The notes: generated by a model not told the origin, from the sequence alone. Numbered from the stretch's first letter, positions 21,101 to 29,506 are shown. The stretch: DNA of 64,000 bases from Pseudomonas fluorescens (GCF_902497625.1 NZ_CABVGX010000007.1:1-64000); one strand, 5' to 3'. Numbers and translations are program-made.

Positions 21101-22979
21101 AGACCCCTGCAATGTCGGCGATTTGCGTCAGTTGACGTTGCGAAAAAGTGTCCAGGCGAGGCGCCGCCCGCTTAAGGGCATAGCCACTGTCCGGCCATTC
21201 ATGCGCGTGTTCATGGACATATCGCCAACCCCCTTCGGCATTGCGTTCAACGGCAGGGGCGTACGCATCCGGGTGCGCAGGATGGCTAATCTGCCAATGC
21301 TTCAGCGTACTGTTATGAGTAACCCGAAAAGCCGAATTTTCCATGACAATCGACGTGTGCTCGCCGTCTTTGTAAATCCCTTTGGCATCGGGCTGCAATG
21401 TCTCGGGCAACGCCGACGTTTGCCGATAAGGTTGAAGATCAGGTTTCCACAGCCGTTTTTGACCATCGGCGCGGGTTACCGCTTCGAAGCCATCAAAAAA
21501 CGCGGCCTGCTCTTTCATCCCTCGACTGAGCGCAGCCGACACTATTTTGCCGCCCACGGCAAATGCTGCCAACTGGGCAAGGTTCTCGACTACTGTGAGC
21601 AAATGCGACAGGGCCCGGTGGCGTTCGGCATGCGTCCAGTCCTGTACGCCCTCGTATACTTCACTGGCGATTTCGATGACGGCTGCGCCGAGCATTAACT
21701 GGCCCAGCGCCGGTACGAAAAACGCCGCCGCGTTCAGTAAAAGAACACCGTCATCAAGCAATCGCTGTATGGTTTTCTGGCGCTGCCGTTCGTCCACATC
21801 GGCGCTCGAAACGGCGAGCACTTGCGCATCTCTCTGGGTCTTGCTGACAAAGGCCCCGAAGAAAAAACCAGACAGGCACGTCGCTGGCGTAGCGGTCAGG
21901 TTACCCAGTGATTTGTCTTCATCGAATGCGGTAAAAAAATCAGTTTTATCATGGCCGGGAAGCAACTGGCTGGCGAAGTATTGCCGGTAGCTTTTGGTCT
22001 GCAGTTTCAGGCTCAGGTAGACCTTGAACTCATCCAGCGAAGCATATTCAAATAGCGGCCTGCGCGGCTCGTTGGGCATGTAAACCACACACTTTGCCGT
22101 CGGCTCGGTGTCGATCGAGACAGCGCTGAACACTAAAGCGCCACAGACGCAGGCTTCGTGAATCATCAAGCCCTGCCAGATGACCGGCGAGCCATCAAAC
22201 AAAGCGTTTTGCGTTTGCGCGGCAGGCACATCCTGATTGATCACGCTTAGCAGCATCGTGTAAACCGCCTCACTGATGTCCTTTTTAAGCGAGGCGATGT
22301 GTACGGCGATTTTCAGATCAAGCAATTTCGACTGCTGCACATCAGCCGCTGTGGCGGATCGATTCCCTGTGGATTGGGCGGGTAATGCCAGGACCTCGGC
22401 AATGTGACTTTGATACCGCGCCCCGAGGTCAAGCTCTCGGCAGAGCAGCGCGAATTTCGTCGGAGTCATCACCGGACCGGTCTGGGCCAGCCCATTGATT
22501 CGTATCAATGATTCTCTCGGGATGCCGTCACTCTCGGACTCTTCAGCGGTGAAATTCTCCATGGCCGCGTGCAGCAGGCTGCGGGAAGTGGTGGTGATTT
22601 TTTCCTCGAAGTCGACAGGGAACGGAGTGGAAGTACTGGTGATCGATCTTCTGACGATCTCCAGGGTGTCCCGCTCGACATCGAAATCGCCAGTCCACTT
22701 GTCCTTGAGGGTGCGTGTCAATTCTTCCTTGCAAAACACGTCCAGCGGCTTGAGCTTGTCGAGCACTTCTGCGGCCCTGGCCTGCGTGAGACCGCTTTGT
22801 TGAAAAGCCGCTCTCAACGCCTGCACTGTCGCCAGGTCTGCGCCGGCCAGCCAGGGTGGAGTGGACTTTTCCAGGACTTCAGCCTTGTCCAGATCAGCCG
22901 TTTGTTCGACAACCGCAGCAGTCCGATCTGCGGGGGTTAAGGTGATGCCGGCTGGTGTTATCTCGGGGCTATTGAGCAT
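18168..22979 (-). CDS. LRR-NEL E3 ubiquitin ligase effector with DUF6543 N-terminal region
   Basis: 1603 residues; a predicted secreted effector that would act as a novel E3 ligase (IpaH/SspH type) in eukaryotic cells. Order: a long helical DUF6543-type region (about 40-1000) with a hydrophobic stretch (LLLNAAAFFVPALGQLMLGAAV) and EVYEGVQDW; leucine-rich repeats (about 1120-1280, e.g. LVRLELDGNQLSRLPEAL and LVNLSGNDIRELPDWLF); and a C-terminal NEL domain with the CxD catalytic signature CND, Cys at residue 1401 (codon 18777-18779). ATG at 22979 is chosen since AAGGA is 8 nt upstream; the GTG at 23009 is less likely. No classical signal peptide, chaperone or secretion gene is adjacent. It is more A/T-rich than its neighbours, which suggests transfer. 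Its 3' end overlaps mnmC by 14 bp. Confidence 0.88.
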   Translation of the reverse strand: MLNSPEITPAGITLTPADRTAAVVEQTADLDKAEVLEKSTPPWLAGADLATVQALRAAFQQSGLTQARAAEVLDKLKPLDVFCKEELTRTLKDKWTGDFDVERDTLEIVRRSITSTSTPFPVDFEEKITTTSRSLLHAAMENFTAEESESDGIPRESLIRINGLAQTGPVMTPTKFALLCRELDLGARYQSHIAEVLALPAQSTGNRSATAADVQQSKLLDLKIAVHIASLKKDISEAVYTMLLSVINQDVPAAQTQNALFDGSPVIWQGLMIHEACVCGALVFSAVSIDTEPTAKCVVYMPNEPRRPLFEYASLDEFKVYLSLKLQTKSYRQYFASQLLPGHDKTDFFTAFDEDKSLGNLTATPATCLSGFFFGAFVSKTQRDAQVLAVSSADVDERQRQKTIQRLLDDGVLLLNAAAFFVPALGQLMLGAAVIEIASEVYEGVQDWTHAERHRALSHLLTVVENLAQLAAFAVGGKIVSAALSRGMKEQAAFFDGFEAVTRADGQKRLWKPDLQPYRQTSALPETLQPDAKGIYKDGEHTSIVMENSAFRVTHNSTLKHWQISHPAHPDAYAPAVERNAEGGWRYVHEHAHEWPDSGYALKRAAPRLDTFSQRQLTQIADIAGVSPAELCRLHESNLKLPARLNDCIERFKLNDHISRFINAMEAGENANTEFLQEQLHTLPRLPGWPAHRFIEVRDDQSLVVARFPETAPVNDEVNSVHVSQKQLDAGQLLDTVIAGLYPQEVEGIIGVTTGQSKAGLLASKIGASLKDDRRALHEWLYKSYDGEPSAAVATLRALGADVPTRVAEELLAQASQRDRVFLRDRKMLGLDLVEQVRAMQSSLRVDRALTGLHLPHLANSDSDQLALRLLDQLQGWDEDFRLEVRQDSPTGTLLDSVGKADASVGECIVKTSGGYHVNHLQNTLVVTRTSRTFVEAILHALPAGRRTRMGLSGADNFDSVLLREHLVTAATGNPARTTRVLRGEKTEAPAHLSACTQADPPVSNAYPWGLIRKVRKLYPLFTNAQVSAFLDAAGTTHKLRADRIKDLQEQWKKLRSVLHRWRDDEVQMKQVPGTLNDVRVSRRQVANAIENCWRRITPPRWPAGLAQTTLKLQRNPVGALPTLTEQDVAHVRTLCIRDMGAGDELAYFLKPFKGLVRLELDGNQLSRLPEALSHMPDLEHLSLTRNKLALTEHTLRKMAAMRKLKVLELSGNRLGATVDVSKMFDLRSLLMVDTHSTELPVGLSRLPYLELVNLSGNDIRELPDWLFRVPGQFARRMVLRHNPLSEASRAKLKDYRDANGIGMGFLEDDVAVINEQKARELWMPDAREENYAGRNRSWTALKNEPHSAGFFQLLAELGSTADNRFVHEDMTRRVWSVIEAAEADSALRDHLLPLAERANCNDSTAMLFSNLETAVDIDTLIRESANAHDQAARLLDLGRRLFRQDYLATLSDEYVRTHPQSDPVEVALAYRTGLAVKLELIGQPTHMLYSSLGGVTPGDLNSAYDKVMAAELSSDLLDDISSRAFWSDFLREHHAKQFTDLAAPFHERVETAIETREALGDGYLAHVDGIVSEMETAQKNLLKRLTQQAMQAAEQKVCFKLD

Positions 22980-23276
22980 GTGCAATATCCTTATTGCATT
23001 AAGAATCACTCAGTCTAAGAGGTGTGCTGCTCCATTGATAATTCGATTATCGGTTGAGATCGCAGGTCGACTGGCCAAGTACTCGAATGCAAGGCAGCAC
23101 TATTTACCACCCGAGGCGGGCTCCGTTGTGCTGGCTCTGTACGGCGAAGAGCGCACGCCTGCTTATTACTTATCGATCTAAAACTCCCATGGTCTCAGTG
23201 GGTCAGTTTCTGAGTACCCGCGTTTTTGACGCTGAATTGTACGGCCCTCCCCAACGGAAAAACCGGTAAGGATTTT

Positions 23277-25049
23277 ATGTGTGGACTAGCTGGCGAGTTA
23301 CGCTTTGATCATCAACCTGCAGACCTTGCAGCCGTTGAACGAATCACCCATCACCTGGCACCGCGCGGCCCCGACGCGTGGGGCTTCCATGCTCAAGGGC
23401 CAATTGCCCTGGGCCACCGCCGCCTGAAAATCATGGACTTGTCGGACGGCTCTGCGCAGCCGATGGTCGACAATCAACTCGGCTTGTCTCTGGCATTCAA
23501 CGGCGCGATCTATAACTTCCCGGAGCTGCGCACCGAACTGGAAAACCTTGGTTATGCGTTCTATTCCGGCGGCGACACCGAAGTGCTGCTCAAGGGCTAT
23601 CACGCCTGGGGCGAGGCCTTGTTGCCCAAGTTGAACGGTATGTTTGCCTTCGCGATCTGGGATCGCGACGCCAAGCGGCTCTTTATTGCCCGCGACCGTC
23701 TCGGCGTAAAACCGCTGTACCTGTCGCGCACCGGCCAACGGCTGCGCTTTGCCTCCGCATTGCCAGCGTTGCTCAAGGGCGGTGACATCAACCCGATGCT
23801 TGATCCGGTTGCGCTCAACCATTACCTGAATTTTCACGCGGTGGTCCCTGCGCCGCGCACCTTGTTGGCGGGCATTGAAAAACTGCCGCCAGCGACCTGG
23901 ATGCGTATTGACGCCGACGGCACCACTGAGCAGAAAACCTGGTGGACTCTGCCTTACGGCCCGAATGCCGACGAGATGAATTTGACCCTCGAAGACTGGC
24001 GTGACCGGGTGCTCGACAGCACTCGCGACGCGGTGGCTATCCGTCAGCGTGCAGCCGTCGATGTCGGCGTGCTGCTCTCCGGCGGAGTCGACTCGAGCAT
24101 GCTGGTCGGTCTGTTGCGTGAAGTCGGCGTGGAAAACCTGTCGACCTTTTCCATCGGTTTCCAGGATGCTGGTGGCGAGCGCGGCGACGAATTCCAGTAT
24201 TCGGATTTGATCGCCAGGCACTACAACACTCAGCACCATCAACTGCGCATCGATGAAAAAGAGATCATCGAGCAGCTGCCTGCGGCCTTCCGCGCCATGA
24301 GCGAGCCGATGGTCAGCCACGACTGCATCGCGTTTTATCTGCTGTCCCGGGAAGTGGCCAAGCACTGCAAAGTAGTGCAAAGCGGCCAGGGTGCCGATGA
24401 GCTGTTTGCCGGTTATCACTGGTACCCGCAAGTGGATGGCGCCGCCGATCCGTATGCAGCGTATCGCGAGGCGTTTTTCGACCGCAGCTACGACGACTAC
24501 GCCGCCACCGTGCAGCCAGAATGGTTGACCGCCAATGACGCCGCCGGCGACTTCGTCAAGGAACACTTCGCCCAACCCGGCGCCAATGCCGCAGTAGACA
24601 AGGCGCTGCGCCTGGACAGCACGGTGATGCTGGTCGATGACCCGGTCAAACGTGTCGACAACATGACCATGGCCTGGGGCCTGGAGGCCCGCACGCCGTT
24701 CCTGGATTACCGCCTGGTGGAATTGTCGGCGCGAGTGCCGGGTAAATTCAAACTGCCGGACGGCGGCAAGCAAGTGCTCAAGGAAGCCGCTCGCCTGGTG
24801 ATCCCGAGTGAAGTGATCGACCGTAAAAAAGGTTACTTTCCGGTGCCCGGCCTCAAGCATTTGCAGGGCGATACGTTGAACTGGGTGCGCGAACTGCTGC
24901 TCGATCCCAGCCAGGATCGCGGTCTGTTCCAACCGGCCATGCTCGACCGTCTGCTGACCGATCCACAAGGCCAGCTGACGCCGCTGCGCGGCTCCAAGCT
25001 GTGGCAGCTGGCTGCGCTGAACCTGTGGCTCAGCGAACAAGGAATCTGA
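23277..25049 (+). CDS. asnO: N-acetylglutaminylglutamine amidotransferase (asparagine-synthase type)
   Basis: 590 residues. Converts the C-terminal carboxylate of N-acetylglutaminylglutamine to the amide, the last step in making the osmoprotectant dipeptide NAGGN. It has an N-terminal class II glutamine amidotransferase domain (nucleophile Cys2 after Met removal, MCGLAGE; RGPDAWG; FNGAIYN) and a C-terminal asparagine-synthase ATP-pyrophosphatase domain (LLSGGVDSS about residue 270). The start is set at 23277 because the catalytic Cys must be residue 2 and AAGGA lies upstream; the longer frame from 23226 would bury it. It is followed by ngg after 3 nt. The context distinguishes it from a true asparagine synthetase. 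Confidence 0.93.
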   Translation: MCGLAGELRFDHQPADLAAVERITHHLAPRGPDAWGFHAQGPIALGHRRLKIMDLSDGSAQPMVDNQLGLSLAFNGAIYNFPELRTELENLGYAFYSGGDTEVLLKGYHAWGEALLPKLNGMFAFAIWDRDAKRLFIARDRLGVKPLYLSRTGQRLRFASALPALLKGGDINPMLDPVALNHYLNFHAVVPAPRTLLAGIEKLPPATWMRIDADGTTEQKTWWTLPYGPNADEMNLTLEDWRDRVLDSTRDAVAIRQRAAVDVGVLLSGGVDSSMLVGLLREVGVENLSTFSIGFQDAGGERGDEFQYSDLIARHYNTQHHQLRIDEKEIIEQLPAAFRAMSEPMVSHDCIAFYLLSREVAKHCKVVQSGQGADELFAGYHWYPQVDGAADPYAAYREAFFDRSYDDYAATVQPEWLTANDAAGDFVKEHFAQPGANAAVDKALRLDSTVMLVDDPVKRVDNMTMAWGLEARTPFLDYRLVELSARVPGKFKLPDGGKQVLKEAARLVIPSEVIDRKKGYFPVPGLKHLQGDTLNWVRELLLDPSQDRGLFQPAMLDRLLTDPQGQLTPLRGSKLWQLAALNLWLSEQGI

Positions 25050-25052
25050 TCG

Positions 25053-26801
25053 ATGAAACCCCACGCCACGGCTTATAGCCAACGCTTGCTGCGCGGTCAG
25101 ACGCCCTCCTACGAACGTTTGCAAGCGCGACTGGCCGAAGACGGCAGTGAATTGAGCGCAACACCGAAAGTGGTGCATTGCGGCTGGGGCCGGTTACTGA
25201 TCGGCCACACCTTCCCTGACCCTGCGACCCTTGCCCGGGAGCTGCTCAACGAGCGACCCGGCGAGCGCGACATAGCGCTGTACGTCGCCGCCCCGCAGCA
25301 GATTCTCGGTCTGGAACCGGCGCAGCTGTTCCTCGATCCATCGGACACCTTGCGCCTGTGGTTCACCGATTATCGCCAGTCCACTCGAGTGTTTCGCGGA
25401 TTTCGCATCCGTCGGGCACAGAGTGACGCCGACTGGCAGGCGATTAACCGGCTGTACCAGGCGCGTGGCATGTTGCCGATCGACGCCAGCCTGCTGACCC
25501 CGCGTCACCAGGGTGGCCCGGTTTACTGGTTGGCGGAAGACGAAGCCAGCGGTGCAATCATCGGCAGCGTGATGGGCCTCAATCACAGCAAAGCGTTCAA
25601 CGACCCGGAAAACGGCAGTAGCTTGTGGTGCCTGGCCGTTGATCCTCAATGTTCACGACCGGGTGTTGGTGAAGTGCTGGTGCGGCACTTGATCGAACAC
25701 TTCATGAGCCGAGGGCTGACTTACCTGGACCTGTCGGTTTTGCATGACAACCGCCAGGCGAAAAGCCTTTACGCCAAGCTGGGTTTTCGCAACCTGTCGA
25801 CCTTCGCCATCAAACGCAAGAATGGCATCAATCAACCGTTGTTCCTTGGCCCGGGCCCTGAAGCCGAGTTCAATCCATACGCGCGGATCATCGTTGATGA
25901 GGCGCATCGGCGCGGCATCGAAGTGCAGGTGGACGATGCTGAGGCCGGGTTGTTCACCCTGATCCACGGCAGCCGGCGTGTTCGCTGCCGCGAATCCTTG
26001 AGTGATCTGACCAGCGCAATCAGCATGACGCTTTGCCAGGATAAAAGCCTGACCCATAAAGTGCTGCGCAACGCTGGCTTGAAACTGCCGGCGCAGCAGC
26101 TGGCAGGTAACGGCGACGACAATCTGGCGTTCCTCGATGAGCATGAACGGGTGGTGGTCAAACCGCTTGATGGCGAACAGGGCCATGGTGTGGCCGTGGA
26201 TCTGCGCACGATTGAGGACGTTCAGCAAGCGATCGAAGCTGCGCGGGAGTTCGACAGTCGCGTGCTGCTGGAAAGCTTTCATGAAGGCCTCGATTTGCGC
26301 ATTGTGGTGATCGGATTCGAGGTGGTCGCAGCGGCGATTCGCAGACCGGCCGAAGTGGTGGGCGATGGTCAACATTCGATTCGTGCGTTGATCGAAGCGC
26401 AAAGTCGGCGTCGTCAGGCGGCTACCAGCGGTGAAAGCAAGATTCCGCTGGATCACGAGACCGAGCGCACCCTCGCGGCGGCGGGATATGACTACACCAG
26501 CATTTTGCCGGCGGGCGAGCACCTTTTCGTACGGCGTACGGCCAACCTGCACACCGGCGGCATTCTTGAAGATGTCACGGCGATTCTGCATCCGACTCTG
26601 GTCGATGCGGCCGTGCGTGCAGCGCGTGCCCTGGATATCCCGATGGTCGGTCTCGACCTGATGGTGCCGGCCGCCGATCGACCGGACTACGTGTTTATCG
26701 AAGCCAACGAACGCGCCGGCCTGGCCAACCACGAACCACAGCCGACGGCGGAACGGTTTGTGGACTTGCTGTTTCCGCACAGTCAGGCGGCCGGCTCATA
26801 A
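25053..26801 (+). CDS. ngg: N-acetylglutaminylglutamine synthetase (GNAT + ATP-grasp)
   Basis: 582 residues. Joins and acetylates two glutamines to give N-acetylglutaminylglutamine, the precursor of NAGGN. Two activities are fused: a GNAT acetyltransferase domain (about 110-250, with CLAVDPQCSRPGVGEVLVRHL and LYAKLGFR) and an ATP-grasp ligase (about 290-580, with VVKPLDGEQGHGVAVD and FIEANERAGL). The gene starts 3 nt after asnO, so the two form one transcription unit. Induction by high osmolarity is known for the system but no osmotic promoter element was identified here. The stop codon is the first base triplet of the repeat array that follows. Confidence 0.93.
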   Translation: MKPHATAYSQRLLRGQTPSYERLQARLAEDGSELSATPKVVHCGWGRLLIGHTFPDPATLARELLNERPGERDIALYVAAPQQILGLEPAQLFLDPSDTLRLWFTDYRQSTRVFRGFRIRRAQSDADWQAINRLYQARGMLPIDASLLTPRHQGGPVYWLAEDEASGAIIGSVMGLNHSKAFNDPENGSSLWCLAVDPQCSRPGVGEVLVRHLIEHFMSRGLTYLDLSVLHDNRQAKSLYAKLGFRNLSTFAIKRKNGINQPLFLGPGPEAEFNPYARIIVDEAHRRGIEVQVDDAEAGLFTLIHGSRRVRCRESLSDLTSAISMTLCQDKSLTHKVLRNAGLKLPAQQLAGNGDDNLAFLDEHERVVVKPLDGEQGHGVAVDLRTIEDVQQAIEAAREFDSRVLLESFHEGLDLRIVVIGFEVVAAAIRRPAEVVGDGQHSIRALIEAQSRRRQAATSGESKIPLDHETERTLAAAGYDYTSILPAGEHLFVRRTANLHTGGILEDVTAILHPTLVDAAVRAARALDIPMVGLDLMVPAADRPDYVFIEANERAGLANHEPQPTAERFVDLLFPHSQAAGS

Positions 26802-27075
26802 AGATGCGGCAACCCCACGTAGCAGCTGCCGAGGAACGAAGGCTGCGTCCTAAAGATGCCGCAGCCCCCATGTAGCAGCTGCCGAGGCACGAAGGCTGCG
26901 TCGTAAAGATGCCGCAGCCCTATGTAGCAGCTGCCGAGGAACGAAGGCTGCGTCCTAAAGATGCCGCAGCCCCATGTAGCAGCTGCCGAGGCACGAAGGC
27001 TGCGTTGCGTGTCCGCAGGACTCAAAAGGGCCGCTGCGCAACCCGACGCAGCCTCGTACCTCGACAGCTGCTACA
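26799..27075. repeat. Four tandem ~52-bp REP units plus inverted REP
   Basis: Units begin TAAAGATGCCGCAGCCCC at 26799, 26851, 26904 and 26956 (period 52-53 bp). Each contains GTAGCAGCTGCCGAGG(A/C)ACGAAGGCTGCGTC. An inverted copy (GACGCAGCCTCGTACC ... CAGCTGCTACA) follows at about 27045-27075. The array fills the 335-bp gap between ngg and the peptidase gene and starts within the ngg stop codon. There are no unique spacers, so it is not a CRISPR. Confidence 0.9.
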
Positions 27076-27136
27076 CAACCCTGCACGCCTTCATTTCATC
27101 GAAACCATCGATGTTCTTTACTCATCAGGAGTTTCC

Positions 27137-28327
27137 ATGACCCACAAAATCCCCGAACCCGATCTCGCTTACCTGCAGAAAGTGCTCCTGGAAATGCTCG
27201 CCATTCCCAGCCCGACAGGGTTCACCGACACCATAGTGCGCTACGTCGCAGAGCGTCTTGAAGAGCTGGGTATTCCCTTCGAGATGACCCGGCGCGGGAC
27301 GATCCGCGCCACACTCAAGGGCAAGAAAAAAAGCCCGGACCGCGCCGTGTCCGCGCACCTGGACACCATCGGCGCGGCCGTTCGCGCGATCAAGGACAAT
27401 GGCCGGCTGACGCTTGCCCCGGTGGGTTGCTGGTCGAGTCGATTCGCCGAGGGCAGCCGCGTCAGCCTGTTTACCGACAACGGCGTGATCCGTGGCAGCG
27501 TATTGCCGCTGATGGCTTCCGGGCATGCGTTCAATACCGCCGTGGATGAAATGCCGATCAGTTGGGACCACGTCGAACTGCGCCTGGACGCATACTGTGC
27601 AACGCGTGCCGATTGCGATTCGCTGGGCATCAGCGTCGGCGATTTCGTTGCTTTTGACCCACTGCCGGAGTTCACCGAAAGTGGCCACATAAGCGCTCGT
27701 CATCTCGATGACAAGGCGGGTGTAGCGGCACTGCTGGCAGCACTTAAAGCAATCATCGACAGTGGCCAGGAGCTGATGATCGACTGTCATCCGCTATTCA
27801 CCATCACCGAAGAAACCGGCAGTGGCGCCGCAGCGGCGTTGCCTTGGGACGTCAGTGAATTCGTCGGCATCGACATCGCCCCGGTCGCACCCGGTCAGCA
27901 TTCCAGCGAACACGCGGTGAGCGTGGCGATGCAGGATTCCGGCGGGCCCTACGACTATCACTTGTCCCGCCACCTGCTCCGCCTGGCCAGTGACAATGAT
28001 TTGCCGGCGCGTCGGGACCTGTTTCGCTACTACTTCAGCGATGCACATTCGGCGGTCACGGCCGGTCATGACATTCGCACTGCCCTGCTCGCCTTCGGCT
28101 GCGATGCAACGCATGGCTACGAACGCACGCACATCGACAGCCTCGCCGCGCTCAGCCGTCTGCTCGGTGCCTACATCCTGAGCCCGCCGGTATTCGCCAG
28201 CGATGCGCAACCGGCCAAGGGTTCGCTGGATCGCTTCAGTCACCAGATCGAGCATGATACGCAAATGGAAAGCGACACACGGGTGCCGTCGGTGGACAGC
28301 TTGGTGGGGCAGCGGTCGGATGATTGA
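27137..28327 (+). CDS. M42-family metallopeptidase of the NAGGN osmoprotectant system
   Basis: 396 residues of the M42/M28-like zinc aminopeptidase fold. Metal and catalytic residues are visible in SAHLDTIGAAV (His, Asp), ISARHLDDKAG (bridging Asp), TITEETGSGAA (Glu-Glu pair), FVGIDIAP (Asp) and the final His in THGYERTH. Homologues encoded next to asnO-ngg are thought to help turn over or process the dipeptide; that role is inferred from linkage. ATG at 27137 is chosen with TCAGGAG upstream; the longer frame from 26909 runs through the repeat array. The repeat array separates it from ngg by 335 bp, so expression may differ from the synthetases. Confidence 0.9.
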   Translation: MTHKIPEPDLAYLQKVLLEMLAIPSPTGFTDTIVRYVAERLEELGIPFEMTRRGTIRATLKGKKKSPDRAVSAHLDTIGAAVRAIKDNGRLTLAPVGCWSSRFAEGSRVSLFTDNGVIRGSVLPLMASGHAFNTAVDEMPISWDHVELRLDAYCATRADCDSLGISVGDFVAFDPLPEFTESGHISARHLDDKAGVAALLAALKAIIDSGQELMIDCHPLFTITEETGSGAAAALPWDVSEFVGIDIAPVAPGQHSSEHAVSVAMQDSGGPYDYHLSRHLLRLASDNDLPARRDLFRYYFSDAHSAVTAGHDIRTALLAFGCDATHGYERTHIDSLAALSRLLGAYILSPPVFASDAQPAKGSLDRFSHQIEHDTQMESDTRVPSVDSLVGQRSDD

Positions 28328-28401
28328 TTGAAGTTGCGTGTTGCCTGAGCACAGGTGTTTGCGGGCAAGCCGGATCGCCGCATCGCTCGCTCCCGCCATT
28401 G

Positions 28402-28450
28402 CCGGGTCTCGGCGCAGACCCGGTCAAAGGTAGGAGCGCAGCCTGCTCTG
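28402..28450. repeat. Short palindromic repeat
   Basis: CCGGGTCTCGGCGCAGACCCGG forms a hairpin next to a REP-like TAGGAGCGCAGCCTGCTC. It lies in the 228-bp gap between the peptidase and yheU, and no other feature was seen there. Confidence 0.5.
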
Positions 28451-28555
28451 TCGGCATTGCGACGGTGGCGATGTAACGGACATCACAGAACTCGAAGGCT
28501 GGCCGTAATCGCGCTTTCGCCGTAGCATCGCGCCATTGTTTAGCCGAGGTGCCCA

Positions 28556-28783
28556 ATGCTGATCCCCTACGACCAACTCGAAGTCGACACCCTCACCCGT
28601 TTGATCGAGGACTTCGTTACCCGCGACGGCACCGACAACGGCGATGACACGCCGCTGGAAACCAGAGTGTTGCGCGTTCGCCAGGCCCTGACCAAAGGCC
28701 AGGCGCTGATCGTCTTCGACCCGGACAGCGAGCAATGCCAGTTGATGCTCAAACATGATGTGCCCAAACATTTGTTCGACTGA
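28556..28783 (+). CDS. yheU: YheU family (UPF0270) protein
   Basis: 75 residues matching the UPF0270/YheU family: MLIPYDQLEVDTLTRLIEDFVTRDGTDNG, then a second helix region (RVLRVRQALTKGQALIVFD) and the typical ending. The family is small, acidic and of unknown biochemical function. It lies downstream of the NAGGN genes in the same direction and converges on the csrA paralogue with only 4 nt between stops. The palindrome CTGACGCGTCAG at the two stop codons, followed by T8, could serve as a compact terminator. Confidence 0.85.
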   Translation: MLIPYDQLEVDTLTRLIEDFVTRDGTDNGDDTPLETRVLRVRQALTKGQALIVFDPDSEQCQLMLKHDVPKHLFD

Positions 28784-28801
28784 CGCGTCAGGTTTTTTTT
28801 A
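28780..28801 (+). terminator. Possible compact terminator shared by convergent stop codons
   Basis: CTGACGCGTCAG is a perfect 12-bp palindrome that contains the stop codons of both yheU (+) and the csrA paralogue (-). It is followed on the plus strand by GGTTTTTTTT. The stem is short, so efficiency is uncertain. Confidence 0.45.
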
Positions 28802-28973
28802 CCTTTGCCTTCTTGGCCCGGATGCGTTCGTAGACTTCAGCTCTATGCACATTGACGTCCTCCGGCGCGTCAATGCCGAAGCGCACGTTGTTCCCGCTGA
28901 CCGCGACGACGCGTACGGAAATGGTATCGCCGATAGAAATTTTTTCACCCGCATTTCGGCTGAGTACTAGCAT
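28788..28973 (-). CDS. csrA: CsrA/RsmA-family RNA-binding regulator (paralogue)
   Basis: 61 residues with the CsrA fold: MLVLSRNAGEKISIGDTISVRVVAVSG, then VRFGIDAPEDVNVHRAEVYERI, including the conserved Arg of VHRAEVY that contacts GGA motifs. CsrA/RsmA proteins bind GGA in mRNA leaders and repress or stabilise translation, and are titrated by RsmX/Y/Z RNAs in Pseudomonas. The core shows LVLSRNAGEK and GIDAPEDVNV, differing from the housekeeping RsmA as I remember it, so this is probably a second or third paralogue. AAGGA lies 9 nt upstream of the ATG. The C-terminus is Lys-rich (AKKAKVKKT). Confidence 0.88.
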   Translation of the reverse strand: MLVLSRNAGEKISIGDTISVRVVAVSGNNVRFGIDAPEDVNVHRAEVYERIRAKKAKVKKT

Positions 28974-29109
28974 CGTTATCCGTCCTTCAGGGTTATTGAA
29001 CCCTGAAGATGCCCTGCGGACTGACTCGCTTCAATGCTGCGAACGCAAAACAGTCTTTCCTTACAGTGGTGAGGAAGCACGCCGAAAGAAACGTCTTACA
29101 ATTCACCTT

Positions 29110-29442
29110 TCAAGCAGCGTAAAACCGTGGTCCCAGCAGAATCACGCTCGCTCCGGTCACGCAAAGCGCCACGCCGATCCAGTCCGAGCCCAATGGACGA
29201 ACACGCTCGACCACCATCAGCCAGCCAATCGATGCAACGATATAAATGCCACCGTACGCCGCATATGCACGACCGGCGTAAGCGGCTTCGATTCGGGTGA
29301 GCAGCAGCGCGAACAAGGTTAGACTGAGCAGCGCGGGTAAAACCCACCAGGCACTTTTGCCCTGCCGCAGCCACATCCAGAAAGCGAAGCACCCGGCGAT
29401 CTCGAACAGCGCCGCGAGGAAAAACCACAGATAATTGAGCAT
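29110..29442 (-). CDS. YnfA family (UPF0060) small membrane protein
   Basis: 110 residues with four predicted transmembrane helices and the family pattern [19 protein letters not shown], then [18 protein letters not shown] and [13 protein letters not shown]. The family resembles half-size DMT/SMR transporters and sits in the inner membrane; the substrate is unknown. ATG at 29442 (MLNYLWFF) is preferred because GGGA lies 8 nt upstream and homologues begin there. ATG at 29457 is an alternative that adds five residues. Confidence 0.85.
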   Translation of the reverse strand: MLNYLWFFLAALFEIAGCFAFWMWLRQGKSAWWVLPALLSLTLFALLLTRIEAAYAGRAYAAYGGIYIVASIGWLMVVERVRPLGSDWIGVALCVTGASVILLGPRFYAA

Positions 29443-29506
29443 GCGCACATCCCGCAAGAGTGACCGATGCCGGCCACCCTAACCAGAGCATTGCCTGGCG
29501 GCAAGT

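Noticed and set aside
23298..25178. 626-codon open frame antisense to asnO
   Set aside because: It mirrors a well-supported asparagine-synthase gene; the predicted protein is rich in Arg/Gln/His with no domain likeness, as expected from the complementary frame of a high-GC gene.
26799..27075. Regular repeats resembling a CRISPR array
   Set aside because: The repeats are directly tandem with no unique spacers, have REP palindromes and no cas genes nearby.
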